DNA from: Delphinapterus leucas
Lineage: Eukaryota; Chordata; Mammalia; Artiodactyla; Monodontidae
DNA length: 64,000 nucleotides
Direction of reading: 5' to 3'
Assembly: GCF_002288925.2 (NCBI RefSeq)
Contig: NW_022098076.1
Span: 77,518,009-77,582,008 of the forward strand
Every line of letters begins with the position of its first letter. Position 1 is the stretch's first letter. Below the pieces are notes generated by a model. The model made no database searches and had not been told where the DNA came from. It saw only the letters and a program-made list of their open reading frames with translations. Made by a program: the position numbers and the translations under genes. Below are positions 21,800 through 32,622 of the stretch, piece by piece.

Positions 21800-21822
21800 T
21801 GTGTGTGTGTGTGTGTGTGTGT
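21800..21822 (+). repeat. (TG)n microsatellite
   Basis: About eleven TG units, uninterrupted; the second TG tract within 250 bases. Confidence 0.95.
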
Positions 21823-22389
21823 CCAGTTGACATTACTAAACAAGGAATATTGCCTCTGGATCTCCAGATTAGATATGTGAGGAATTGGAGAAACCTCACT
21901 GAGGCTTTGAGATGTTTCTCCCCTGCACACATATGACACCCAATGCCACAAAGGAATCCTTAGTAGGGGCCATGGCAGAAAGCAGAGTTAAAAGTCTTCT
22001 GTACCTTATTTGGGTTCAATTGCTTGGCCTGCTCATCTTGAGATTTGAGAGTGCCAGCCTTTCTTTTTAAGATTTCAGAATCCTGACATTCTTGTACTGT
22101 ACAAACTCAGTGATATTTCCTTGTTATTTAAGTGGCAAGAAAAGTCGACCCTGGCAAAGCCCAGCCTCCCTCAGAAACTTCCTCAGTACTGAGACATGAG
22201 AAACAGAACAGAATTTAGAGACAATTCCTCTGTGAAGCTATGTGCCTGATCTTCACACACGGGTGCAATATTTTCCTCCTTTAATTCCCCGGCATTTTGT
22301 ATCTCTCCTAGGGAGCTGTGTAGTGATTCTTGACAGGCTTGCCACTGAGATCCCTCTCATCTACCGCCCTCCCACATTAGTTGATAAGA

Positions 22390-22830
22390 ACCTTTCAATA
22401 AACCTTTAATCAGTTAACATTTTTGGAGGCCATTTATTATGTCTTGCTTCTCTTTGTTTTCTCACGATTCCTGGCAATGATGCAAAGCTCCTGAGACCCC
22501 GTTATGCATTTGCAAAATGGATTGTTTCAAAAAGACTTGTTTGTGGAATTATTTGTCAGGATAAGAATAAAAAAGCCGGCTGAGCGATGTGAATCCTGGC
22601 AATTCGTGATAGAACTGGGCCTTCTTTCCCCCTCCTCTGCTCGCGTGTTCGGATTTGAGTTACTTTTAGAAATCCACACAGACGGCTCCCTGAAGACCAG
22701 TACTTGGAGGTGTTCTTACCTGGAGGCAGGGTATTAAAAGCAGCACTCAGAACGCTTCAATGTGTGTTTTATTCACAAACAGCCCCGAATAAGGAAGACT
22801 TTGTGCGGGAAGATGTTGTCATACTTCCCA
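22390..22830. promoter_or_regulatory. Single-copy candidate conserved element
   Basis: No repeat match. The segment contains 'gttatgcatttgcaaaat' (octamer-like ATGCATTTGCA) and retained CpGs ('gccggctgagcgatg', 'ctcgcgtgttcgg'). I infer possible enhancer function; conservation is untested. Confidence 0.28.
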
Positions 22831-23204
22831 GTAACTGTGCTTGAATTAGCCAGTGTGACCCTCCCTTCTCTCCAGCAGAAAACAGCTCCCCATTCATGCA
22901 TTCCTTTCACCCCAGACCCTGTTTACACCGACACTTGCCTGGGTCGACTCTAACTTTGGGGCCAGACAAATAAACTTGAGCACGGAGGCAAAAATACCTC
23001 CATCGAGAGAAGTCGCGGAGGGAAGTGGGTCCTCCCCCCTCCCCCATCAGAACAGAAATAGGTGTGGGGAAGTGAGAGTGGGAGGCTTAAGCAGCACTGT
23101 TTAGGGGGCAAAAGGAGGATCCACTGCCTGTTTCGAAAATTGTATAAAATGGCTCTTCCCTGTCTAACTCCCCGCTGCCTCCTTCCCCCATGGCTGAGGA
23201 ATTT
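22831..23204. other. Single-copy DNA, nothing recognised
   Basis: No repeat or gene signal. Its right end supplies the target site of the SINE that follows. Confidence 0.4.
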
Positions 23205-23217
23205 GTGAAGATCTTTT

Positions 23218-23418
23218 CTTTTTTTTGCGGTACGCGGGCCTCTCACTGTTGTGGCCTCTCCCGTTGCGGAGCACAGGCTCCGGACGCGCAGGCTCAGTGG
23301 TCATGGCTCACGGGCCTAGCCTCTCCACGACATGTGGGATCTTCCCGGACCGGGGCACGAACCCGTGTCTCCTGCATCGGCAGGCGGACTCTCAACCACT
23401 GAGCCACCAGGGAAGCCC
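23218..23418 (-). mobile_element. Cetacean CHR-type SINE
   Basis: The minus strand has the head 'gggcttccctggtggctcag', box-B-like 'gggttcgtgccccggtcc' and the body ending in 'gtgagaggcccgcgtaccgc' with an A tail. Exact 13-bp duplications 'gtgaagatctttt' flank it at 23205-23217 and 23419-23431. The plus-strand open frames across it are SINE artefacts. Confidence 0.97.
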
Positions 23419-23431
23419 GTGAAGATCTTTT

Positions 23432-24146
23432 AATAAAAAGTTGAAACTAGCAAGAAAAGATACTGAAATGACAAGGGTGGATATGCTTTCTTTCTTTAAT
23501 GGAAAGAAATTGAAAGCACATTAAAATTCGAGTTTCAGAGAATTTTCATGTAATTCTTCAATGTATTGTCCCAACTTTATTCTCTCCTGGTAGATTGTCT
23601 TGACATGACCATGGTTTGAGATACTTTGAAGAGTCCAAGAAAATAATTTGGCTGTTGATGAGAGATATAAAAAAAAACATCCACAAAACCCTGAGGTATT
23701 TAGTAATTTTGAATCCAGATTACTATGGTAACCAATGGGACTCTGAATTCTGACAGATAATTTAGAACGCAGGCACCTAAACATACCTGTTACACACCTG
23801 CCTGTCCCTCGAAATTCACCTCCAGTCTCTCTCCCCTTCATTCACCAGGCTCCAGGCCTTAAATATTCTGTGCCCTCTGCCCTTTCCCATTTGAGAGTTG
23901 CCCAAGGGTGCTGTGCCCTGTCCAGGAAGGCTGTTCTTCTGAGCACAACTGCAGGCATTGGCTGACGCCTCCAGCTTAAGTCTCCCCCTCTGGCAGGCCT
24001 GTCCTGGTCACCCCTGTTGAGGGTGATCCATAATACAGATCTTATTCTTTGTTTTAGCCTCCTTTTTAGATCCTTCAAAGAGTCCAACAAAATTCAAAAT
24101 TACTTTATTGGTTAGTTTACTAGTTTGGGGTGTCCCCCAAATGGAA
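23432..24146. other. Single-copy DNA, nothing recognised
   Basis: No gene or repeat family is recognised. Confidence 0.4.
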
Positions 24147-24226
24147 CCTCCTTGAAGGCTGGGACTCTGCCCGTCTGCTTTACCAGAGTGGCCAGCCCCA
24201 GTTGCTTGTTGAACAAATGAAGTCGT
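24147..24226 (+). mobile_element. L2 3' terminus
   Basis: 'ctccttgaaggctgggactc' followed by 'cttgttgaacaaatgaa' is the terminal 3' segment of L2, sense. Confidence 0.55.
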
Positions 24227-24599
24227 GAATTGTGGCAAGTCCCTAAGTGGAGCTGGCAGGAACAAATCACAGGGAGCCACTTACTGCCAGGAGCCAGGCT
24301 GGCATGGAGAGGGCCAGGCCAGGCTAGGTGTGGGTGCTGGGTGGAGAAACAGGAAGAAAAGCTGAGCTTTTCACTGGAATCCTTCTGACTCCGGGTGCTC
24401 TCTCCATATTCTAGTGGCAAGGTCATGTGAGTCAGCCCAGGCGTGGGCTTGAGGCTGTGTCTTTTCTGGCAAAAGGGGGGATGTGGGTCATAGTTACTAC
24501 TTTTAATATTAACAATATAGCTTGGAGTTTTTCCTGGAAAAATGTGGCCTCTCAATAGCAGACATTCAGTAGGCCATGAAGGTGCCTTCCTGCCAGGCA

Positions 24600-24765
24600 T
24601 GGTGCTGGAGTCATAGCAGGTACAGGGTGGAAGGGGACAGACGGCGACTCAGTGTCCGGAGGGGAGACTGACGTGTAAACGACGATAACACAGAGTGACA
24701 AGTGCCGCTACTGAGGGGAGCACAGGAGGGACCGAGGGGGTGCGTGGAGGAGGCTCTCCAGGATG
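24600..24765 (-). mobile_element. L2 3' fragment
   Basis: The segments 'ggggagactgacgtgtaaac' and 'cagagtgacaagtgccgcta' follow the antisense L2 3' UTR. It retains several CpGs for an old repeat. Confidence 0.45.
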
Positions 24766-25129
24766 GTCACCCTCAGCTTGTTGCCGCCTCGCTGGTTCCT
24801 TAAAAGAGGATTTGGTGACCTCTGCTGGGGGATGACACCACCAGCCTGAACTGAGCTAGGCAGGTCCACGGAGAGAGGGGAGATTTGCACAGAACCAAGG
24901 AGGCTTTCTAAAGTAAAATATTGGCTTTAAGAGATAAAGCTTGAAGGAGATTTGATAAAAGGTGGACTTGGACCAATAGCAGACAGAAAACACTTTATGA
25001 ACAAGGTCAGAGAGTGGAGAAGGCTGGAAGGGGGTAGGGATGGGGAAATGAGAGGGAAAGGCAGCTCCCCTGGATGGGTAAATGGACCTGGAGGCCTAGC
25101 TGAGTGGGTTCAGCTGTCTGGGGACTTGG
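24766..25129. other. Single-copy DNA, nothing recognised
   Basis: No gene or repeat signal is recognised. Confidence 0.4.
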
Positions 25130-25675
25130 ATGAAGCAATTCCACCCCTAAGAATTTATTTTCAGGAGCCAATCAGATACACGTGCAAAGACCTTACACTG
25201 ACGGTAAACACTAGAGTTGCTAAACACAGGGATCAATTATCAATTAAATTATCAATTATTAATTTATGGTATACCTAAAATATGATAGGATCATTAAAAA
25301 TGATGGTGCAGGGAATTCCCTGGCAGTCCAGTGATTAGGACTCTGCACTTTCACTGCCGAGGGCGCGGGTTCAATCCCTGGTAGGGGAACTAAGAACCTG
25401 TGTGATGAAGCCAAAATAATAATAATAATAATGGTGCAGTTTTATTTATATTGGGATGAAAAGACATTCAAGAGACAGTGAATAAGAACATATTCAATCT
25501 ATATATTGGGATGGAAATATATATGAAGAGATATTGATAAGTAAAAAAAACAGATTACAAAACAATATTAAAAACATATAAATGTCCAGAAGTAAACACA
25601 CAATGCTTACAGTGGTGGCAGGGGAGGTTTAAGAACCATTGTTTATCTTTTGCTTTACACTTTTATGTGTCCCCT
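25130..25675 (+). mobile_element. L1M 3' fragment, split by a SINE
   Basis: Sense L1M landmarks on both sides of the SINE: 'gaagcaattccacccctaag' and 'aggatcattaaaaatgatgg' on the left; 'aaatgtccagaagtaaacac', 'agtggtggcaggggaggttt' and 'gctttacacttttatgtg' on the right. Confidence 0.65.
25312..25430 (+). mobile_element. Short tRNA-derived cetartiodactyl SINE
   Basis: It has the head 'ggaattccctggcagtccag', A-box-like 'tgattaggactctg' and B-box-like 'gggttcaatccctggta', with an (AAT)n tail. A 9-bp duplication 'atggtgcag' lies at 25303-25311 and 25431-25439. It is a tRNA-head short form without the long body. Confidence 0.92.
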
Positions 25676-25994
25676 CCGCCCCCAATGAGCAGACATTAAA
25701 TTTACAACCAGAAAATCAGTAAAGTTATTTCCATTTTGAAAGGAAAACTCCACAGGGTTTTGATTAGGGCTAGAATCCCAATTGAGTAAGTGATGGCTAA
25801 GAAATGCTGCATTCCTCTTTCATAATTTTCCAAGGAGATTCTTCCAGCAGGCAGAGGCTCTGGATCCTGTGGTTTAGATCTAGGTGGAGAGATGAACCCT
25901 TCTCTGGGTTTGCTCCCCAGTACTGACCTAGGGGTTGGGATGTGCTCCCTCTGTAATGCTCCACAGTAGGCATGAGAAAGGAGGCACCTTCGCT
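25676..25994. other. Single-copy DNA, nothing recognised
   Basis: No gene or repeat is recognised. Confidence 0.4.
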
Positions 25995-26130
25995 GCATGT
26001 TAGAATCACTAGGGGAGTTGACATTAACAACTGTCTGTGCCCATGTCCCACCCCTCAGACCAATTAAAGCCAGATCTCTAGGGATGAGGCCCCGTGATGC
26101 TACTCTGCAGCCAGGGTTGAGTACCTCTCG
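25995..26130. mobile_element. MER5-like hAT DNA element
   Basis: 'catgttagaatcactagggg', 'cccacccctcagaccaatta' and 'gatgaggccccgtgatgcta' follow MER5-type order. Diverged; strand is hard to define because the family is palindromic. Confidence 0.55.
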
Positions 26131-26359
26131 ATAAGAGGATAATGCGTAAAAAATAAACAGACAGCATCCTAAATTTGGACCTGGGCTTTCCGGCCCTGAG
26201 TGTTAATCTTTGAAAAAGAGATGCCTTGGTCAAGCACATGCAGACACAGCTGTAGAGGTGAATGGGGAGTTCCCATTCTGGAACTTTGAGGTAAGCCTAT
26301 TGTCCACTAGAGCACCTGACCTGGGACAGTGGGGAGGGGACACCCTGGCTACAGATTCA
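26131..26359. other. Single-copy DNA, nothing recognised
   Basis: No gene or repeat is recognised. Confidence 0.35.
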
Positions 26360-26470
26360 GGTGTACACAGGAGGAAAATGAGGTCCAAATAGGTTCCTGA
26401 GTGCCTGTCCCAAATCACGCAGCTGGGAAGGAGCCCAAAGGGGACTAAAATCCAGACTTTCTGCTTCTCA
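26360..26470 (+). mobile_element. MIR fragment
   Basis: 'caggaggaaaatgaggtcca', 'atcacgcagctgggaagg' and 'ctaaaatccagactttctgc' are the core and 3' part of a MIR. Confidence 0.6.
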
Positions 26471-26639
26471 TTTGGACCCCTCCTTCCCCCCACCAAGTTA
26501 AAGGCATTACTTTAGGCATTTTATGATCTTTGAATGAAGGAGCACTACTGTGATTAATGGGGAGTTTCAGCTTTCTTATCCCATTTTGTGTTCCTATCTC
26601 ATCTGCTAAGAAGACACCCAAAGCTCTAAATATCATTTG

Positions 26640-27130
26640 GTCGTAAGGAATGTTTAGAATTGAAGAGCTGGTTTGACACAATTAAAAGCTTCCAGAAGGC
26701 TGTCATGGCGCCAAGTATTTACTTAGTGATAGCAAGCTATTTAAATTTCACTATGCGGTAGAAAATAGAAAGATAAGAACAAAATATGGTCAGGCTGACT
26801 GTGACCTCAAAACCCTTGCTCCTTTGGTTCAGAAAAGATAGCAGAAGCAGAACATTCTGATTCAAGGATCGTTGTGTTAAACTGTGCATTCTCTCAAATA
26901 GAATTGTTTCTTAATCTCTTTGTGGGCTGCTAATGGGCCATTTATCGGGGCGTTCCAAGGCAAAAAGAATCTGGACCAAATATGGCTGCCGATTTGGGGA
27001 GGAGTCCCCTGTATTGCTGCCGGTTGAGCAAAGACTCAGTAACTCCCTGCTTTGAGCAAAATGAGGTTTACTATCGTAAAAAAAGAGTCAGAAACATCCC
27101 CCGTCAACAAGGCAAAGAAAGTAAATTTCA
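26640..27130. promoter_or_regulatory. Single-copy candidate conserved element with a YY1-like site
   Basis: No repeat match across about 490 bases. It contains 'aaatatggctgccg' at about 26978-26991, a good YY1 core (AANATGGC), and CpGs in 'catttatcggggcgttcc'. I infer regulatory function; no exon is visible. Confidence 0.3.
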
Positions 27131-27379
27131 CTCCTTCATTCTCCTGCCTCCTTTTCATATACATCACTTTGATTGTTGAAGCTCTCCCTCCTCTTCCCTC
27201 AGTCCCCTTTCAAGGTCATTCTCTACCATAATTTTAACCGTAATATTTCTGGTGACACAGGTTCTCATTTTATTCTTCTTATGAGTAAGGAAGTGAGGGG
27301 TGGAGGGCACAGCAGGGTGAAGGATCTGCTTCAGGGGATTGTCAAAAGGGGCGCTCAACTGATACATATCTATATATTG
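27131..27379. other. Single-copy DNA, nothing recognised
   Basis: No gene or repeat is recognised. Confidence 0.35.
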
Positions 27380-28250
27380 GAGGAATAATTTACAAACAGT
27401 AAAATTCACCCTTTTTAGTGTATAATTTTATGACTTTTGACAAATGAATACTGTTTTATAACTAGTACCACCAAGTCAACATGTATCCCTCACTCCAAAA
27501 AGTCCCCGTGTCTCTTCCTTGTCAATTCCTTCTTTCTACTTCCAGTCCCTGGCAACCACCGATCAGTTTCTTATCTCCATAATTCTGCCTCTTCCATAAA
27601 ACCATATACATGGACTCAGACAGTATGTCATCTCTTGAATCGGGCTTCTTTCCCTGTGTGTGATGCATTTAAAATCCACCCGTTTGCTGAGTAGTGTTCC
27701 ACTGTGCGCATGTACTGCAATTCGTTTCTCCATTCACCAGTTAGAGGACATTGGTGCTGTTTCCAGTTCTTGGCAATTATGGTTAAAGTTGCTATAAGCA
27801 TTCACACATAGGTTTTTGTGTGGATATGTGTTTTCATTTCTTTTGAATAAATACCTAGGGGTGGTATTGTTGGATCATCTGGTAAGTTTACATATAACTT
27901 TATAAGAACTTTAATTTTATCAGAGCTTTATATGTTTAACTTTATAAATAATATATGTCTTTGTTTTTAATTTGTTTTTGATTTAAACAATTAAATTGAA
28001 ATAAATTGACTTAATTGTTTAGAATTTTATAAAAGGGTATAATGCTGAGGTAATCTTTTTTTTGTTTCTGTTTTTTTTCACTTAGTTTCATACTGTTAAG
28101 ATTTATCCATATTTTGACCTCTGGCTCTAAATGTAATATTCGATCAGGTTAATATACCATCATTTATTCATTCCTTCTACTGATGGGCATTTGGCTGTTT
28201 CCAGATTTTTAAATTGTTTTGCTTTACTACTGACATTATTGATTAGGTCT
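27380..28250 (-). mobile_element. L1M ORF2/3' UTR relic, antisense
   Basis: The antisense L1M order is clear to about 27900: 'ccctggcaaccaccgatcag', 'taaaaccatatacatggact', 'gttccactgtgcgcatgtac', 'catataggtttttgtgtgga'-like and 'aatacctaggggtggtattg'. From 27900 to 28250 the match is weaker but shows a second L1-like 'ttcattccttctactgatgg' stretch. Confidence 0.65.
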
Positions 28251-28252
28251 TT

Positions 28253-28785
28253 TGTATTAGTTATCAATTGCTACTAGTTAACAAAAACTTAGTGGCTTAA
28301 AATAACGCACATTTGTCATCTTATAGTCTCTGTGAGTTGAGAGCCCAGGCATGTCTTAGCTGGGTCCTCCACTTCAAGTCCTCATAAGACTGCAGTCAAG
28401 GTGTTGTCCAGGGCTCTGGGTAACCTTAGGGCTTGACTGGAGAAGGAGTCACTTTCAAGCTCCTCTGGTTGCTGGCAGAATTCAGGTCCTTGCAGGTTGC
28501 TGGACTGAGGGGTTCAGTGTCTTGCTGGCTGTCAGCTCTTTCTCCCTTGAGCCCTCTCCAGCAGGGTCGCTTCAGCAAAGCCAGCAAGGGAGAGTGACTG
28601 CTGGCATGACAAATGTTACAGTCTTATGTAACATAATTGCAAAAGAGACATACCACCACCTTTGCCATATTCTCTTGGTTTGAAGCAAGTGTGGGTCCTG
28701 CCCACACTCCAGGGGAAGAGATTGCCCAGGGGTACGAGTACCAGGAGGCAGGGATAGTGGGGTCGCTTTAGAACCTGTCAACCTC
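28253..28785 (-). mobile_element. Old ERV LTR (MaLR-like)
   Basis: It starts with 'tattagttatcaattgctac' and 'acttagtggcttaaaataac', which on the minus strand is the usual LTR polyadenylation end, and continues through 'tcttagctgggtcctccact' and 'acagtcttatgtaacataat' to 'taccaggaggcagggatagt'. Class III/MaLR-type by its end; exact family not named. Confidence 0.55.
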
Positions 28786-29066
28786 ACTTGTTTCACATGA
28801 GTACAGTTTTCCCTTGGTTTATACCTGGGAGTGGAATGGCTGCGTTGTAGGGAACTCTCTCTATTCTTAATATTGTTCTTTACTTAAGACTATCTTTTCT
28901 GGAATTAATATAGCTAAGTCAGCTTTCTTCTGGTTAATATTTGCCTATGTCTTTTTCTCTTTTTTGCTTTCAATCTTTGCATATTCTTATGTTTGATGTA
29001 TGTCTCCTGTAAATAGCACATACCAGAATTTAAAAGGTAAATCCAATCTGTCAGCCCTTATCTTTA

Positions 29067-29267
29067 TTTTTTTATTTTTATTTTTTTAAAACATCTTTAT
29101 TGGAGTATAATTGTTTTACGATGGTGTGTTAGTTTCTGATTTATAACAAAGTGAATCAGCTATACATATTCATATATCCCCATATCTCCTCCCTCTTGCG
29201 TCTCCCTTCCACCCTCCCTGTCCCATCCCTCTAGGTGGTCACAAAGCACCGAGCTGGTCTCCCTGTG
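29067..29267 (-). mobile_element. Young L1 3' end, 5'-truncated
   Basis: Antisense 'acatctttattggagtataa', 'atggtgtgttagtttctg' and 'aggtggtcacaaagcacc' of the lineage-specific L1. Exact 14-bp duplications 'agcccttatcttta' at 29053-29066 and 29268-29281. Close relative of the copy at 54240. Confidence 0.95.
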
Positions 29268-29399
29268 AGCCCTTATCTTTAACTGGTGAGCTCAGTCCAT
29301 CTACATTTGTTAGAGTAAGTGACACACATGGACCTATTTTTATCCTCAATTTTTCAGTTTGTGACACTTTTACAAGACTTTCTTATCTTCCTTACTTTT

Positions 29400-29517
29400 T
29401 TTTTTTTTTCGGCTGCACCTCATGGCTTGCAGGATCTTAGTTCCCTGACCAGGGATTGAACTCGAGCCACGGCAATGAAAGTGCTGGGCCTTAATCATTG
29501 GACCACCAGGAAATTCC
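29400..29517 (-). mobile_element. Short tRNA-derived cetartiodactyl SINE
   Basis: The minus strand reads 'gggaatttcctggtggtcca' at its head, with B-box-like 'tcaatccctggtc', and ends in a T/A tail. The 13-bp duplication 'cttccttactttt' lies at 29387-29399 and 29518-29530. Confidence 0.93.
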
Positions 29518-30084
29518 CTTCCTTACTTTTATTTCTAATGATATTGATATATCTGTATCTCCCTAATTTTGTCTAAGGTGAAAATTCAGGATTTCCTGCT
29601 GTCTCCTCCAACCACCCCTATCATGTTGATATAACCTAGGCTTTATTTCTAGATTGTTATAGATGTAATTTATCTTTTTCTTTGGCCTTAGCTTGCTTTT
29701 CTTATTTTAAGCAATAAGAAAGTTTATCAAGGTACTTGAACATCCTTGTTCTACTAATCTCTTGTAGAAAAATCTCCTGGATTTTTCTCTCCCATAGTAC
29801 ATCAACAAAAACTATTTATAATGCACATCTTTCTGCAGCATATCTTGTACACCTGAGAATATTTTTATTTGGCTCTAATATATGAATATAAATATTAGGT
29901 TTGGTTGAATATAAAATATTAGATTCTATATTCTATTCCTTCAATTCTGTGAAAACATTATTCCATCTTTTGTTTTCCTTGCATTTAATATTGCTGATGT
30001 CATTCTGATTCTTGTTCTTTTGTATGTGATCTGCTCTTTCTAGGATAAGCTTTTAGAAATTTAAAAAATTCTTAAATTTTATTT

Positions 30085-30121
30085 TATATATATATATATA
30101 CATGGGTATATGTTTTCTGGA

Positions 30122-30176
<55 letters not shown>
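30085..30176 (+). repeat. (TA)n / (CA)n / (TA)n compound microsatellite
   Basis: TA repeats at 30085-30100, about 21 CA units at 30124-30165, then TA repeats to 30176. Long and pure, so likely polymorphic. Confidence 0.95.
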
Positions 30177-30910
30177 CATTTTTGTTAATGCAGAAAAATT
30201 GATCTCCATTATGTCTTCAAATATTTCTTCCTCTCCACTTTTTTTCTCTTTTAGTGGAGTTCCTATTACCTAGATGTTTGTACCTCTATGTCTGTCTTCC
30301 TTATCTTTTAGCTTTCCTTTATGTTATCTATTTTTTTGCTCTATCTTCTACCTTCTGGGATATTTCTTCACTCTGGTCTCCCAATTCACTAATTTATTTT
30401 TAGACAGAATCAATTCTGCTCTCTCTTTATTTCTATTATTATATATTTTATTACTAATATTTCTGTTTGATTCTTTTTACATTTTCTTGCTTATATTATT
30501 AATTCGTCCTTGCATATTTTACAGGACACAGGATATAGGATACATTATTGATCAGGCTGATTAAAAATACTTGGCATATATGTCTTAATATTTCTGCTTC
30601 TGTTGGAATCTGTAATCCAGGAGGTTATTTTCATTGTGAAATGGCTGTCCTCCTCAAGTATCTTGTTATTTTGTGTGTTCTTTTTTTTTTTTTTCCTACT
30701 ACACTGTCTACTCTGTCAGGCAGTACATATGGGGAAAGGCAGACCCCCAGTGAACTCAGGGGATTCGGGGTAGATGAGCTCCAGGGTGTAGAGCTCTGAC
30801 GTCAGAAAACTACATCCGATTGCTACTCACCCCATAAAACAATTCTTCTGGTCAGGTCTTCATTCTTTGTTCCCAAGAGAGAAGCACATTCACAAGAGAC
30901 TCAGAATTCC

Positions 30911-31090
30911 ATGGTTCTGAATCTTGGCTGTACATCGAAATCACCTGGGAAATTTTTAAATGTCCTGCTGTCCAGGCCATGCGTCAGACCAATTTTGTTG
31001 GAATCCCTAGAGGTAGAATCCAAGTAGCAGTGCTTTTAAAGCTCCCCAGGTGATTTCAACGTGCAGCCAAGTTTGAGGTCCTTCATCAAA
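30911..31090. mobile_element. MER5-like hAT DNA element
   Basis: 'catggttctgaatcttggct', 'tacatcgaaatcacctggga' and 'ccccaggtgatttcaacgtg' are MER5 landmarks. Nearly complete. Confidence 0.75.
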
Positions 31091-31529
31091 ACTAGATTGT
31101 AATTCTCCAGCCCTGGGTGTTCGAAGGAGAAGGGATATGAAAACAACTTTTGAGGGTCATTTTGTTTCCCCTGGTTTTTCTGCTTCTTCTGAGGACATCT
31201 GCACCGGATTCCTATGTCTTAGCAGGAGGAGTGCAGGCTCCGTTTGCCACAAGGTGATGAGGGGAGGCTTGGGGGAAGCAGGAGCAGAATTCCACCAATT
31301 CTTCTATTTTATCCTCCCTCAACCTTGCTGGGCTGTGTCCTGCCCCAGGACAAAGCCCACTACTCCACAAACACCAGTCCGAAACAGCCTTAGTAAACTG
31401 AGAAGTTTCTCACGATGTTCTCCTCTTTACTTTTCTATTCTTGTGGGGTTGGTGGGGATGGGGCAGTAGGGAGGTGAGGATGACGCATTCATCCTAGTTC
31501 AGCATCTTGGTCTGAACTGGAGCTACGCA
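31091..31529. other. Single-copy DNA, nothing recognised
   Basis: The interval between two MER5-like elements. A 110-codon frame at 31137-31469 has no recognised similarity and no splice or promoter context. Confidence 0.4.
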
Positions 31530-31688
31530 GGGTATGATCAATGGACTGGAAGTATCAGCCTCACCTGGGGACTTGTTAGAAAATGCAGAATCTTAGGCCT
31601 CACCTTGCACCTACAGATTCAAAATCTGTGTTTGAACAATTCCCCTCAGGTAATTCCCATGCATATTAAAGTTTGAGAAGCACTGCCA
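31530..31688. mobile_element. MER5-like hAT DNA element
   Basis: 'atcagcctcacctggggact', 'tgttagaaaatgcagaatct' and 'taaagtttgagaagcactgc' are MER5 landmarks. Confidence 0.75.
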
Positions 31689-31994
31689 TGTACAGCATAG
31701 ATGCTGAACAAACATATTTCAATGGAATCAGGCACCTTTTTGACCAAATACCTCAGAGTTTGCTTGGTCATGTTGTACCTGTAAAATGTTGATTTTGGTT
31801 CTTTGATTTGAGCTTTCTCTGCCCTAGGCCAGAATGCAGCAATGTTGGATTTGGCTGCTATGCAGATGGAGTTTTAAAACAGAATTCTTTAGTTTAAGAC
31901 AAACAGTGCCTTACTAGCACCATCTACCTCTAGGTTGTAGCACTCATCACTGTTGTACTTTTATATTTACAGGCATGAATAGTTGATTGATGTC
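31689..31994. other. Single-copy DNA, nothing recognised
   Basis: No gene or repeat is recognised. Confidence 0.35.
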
Positions 31995-32115
31995 TGGCTG
32001 CTACATGATACTGTAAAGCTCCGGAAAGACAGGAAGATGTCTGACTTTATTAGGCACTGTCTTCATAATGCCCAGCACAGTGTGTGACATACCGCAGGTG
32101 ATTAATAAACGTCAG
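31995..32115 (+). mobile_element. L2 3' terminus
   Basis: 'gtaaagctccggaaagacag', 'atgcccagcacagtgtgtg' and 'aggtgattaataaacgtc' are the sense L2 3' end. Confidence 0.6.
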
Positions 32116-32513
32116 TCTAATGAGAGAAATGACTTGAGCACCTGTACAGGTCTAATTAATTGATGGTTGCCTATTGAATGCTCATATTAATGATTACACT
32201 TGTAAAGGGTTCTTTTGTTAAGAAAAAAGATATATATATAGTTTTGGGAATATATTTCTTCCATTATTAACATTTCTTATTATTAAATCCAAATACTTGA
32301 TTTTCTAGTCTTATGTTTGTTTTAAAAAATCTTGAATGCATATTGACATTTAAATAAATGCTAACATTTAGTACTTACTGATTTCTTAATTCAGTATCTA
32401 CATTTTTTTTCCCCCATAAAATAAAACAAAAAATCTTGCCTTCAAGGAATCTCAGATCTCGTTGGTATTCTTAGCAAAGAGCAAATACATTTATTATATG
32501 ATATAAAAAAGAG
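32116..32513. other. AT-rich DNA, nothing recognised
   Basis: It contains a short TA run (about 32229-32240). No gene or repeat family is recognised. Confidence 0.35.
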
Positions 32514-32622
32514 AGATATGGGGATATATGTATATGTATAACTGATTCACTTTTTATAAAGCAGAAACTAACACACCATTGCAAAGCAATTATACTCCAA
32601 TAAAGATGTTAAAAAAAAAAAA
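32514..32622 (+). mobile_element. Young L1 3' end, short
   Basis: 'tatgtatatgtataactgat', 'gcagaaactaacacaccatt' and 'tatactccaataaagatg' followed by a 12-base A tail. Sense, heavily 5'-truncated. I could not define the target duplication. Confidence 0.88.

Larger units (their letters stand above)
20820..22389. other. Single-copy DNA with two TG microsatellites
   Basis: No gene is recognised. Overlapping antiparallel frames at 21082-21427 are chance. Confidence 0.4.
28790..30700 (-). mobile_element. Antisense ancient LINE block
   Basis: AT-rich sequence resembling antisense L1 or HAL1 ('tctcctgtaaatagcacata', 'tcttcaaatatttcttcctc', 'gttcctattacctagatgt'). It is interrupted by a young L1 and a SINE and contains TA/CA tracts. 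Family assignment is uncertain. The leucine/phenylalanine-rich plus-strand frame at 30274-30564 is a by-product of T-rich composition. Confidence 0.45.

Noticed and set aside
21590..21822. Two TG tracts considered as a CRISPR-like or spaced array.
   Set aside because: They are ordinary dinucleotide microsatellites; nothing repeats between them.
23190..23422. Open frames of 65-70 codons on the plus strand with Cys/Arg-rich product.
   Set aside because: They lie in a SINE inserted in the minus orientation; equivalent frames recur in the SINE copies at 36527, 44363 and 57661.
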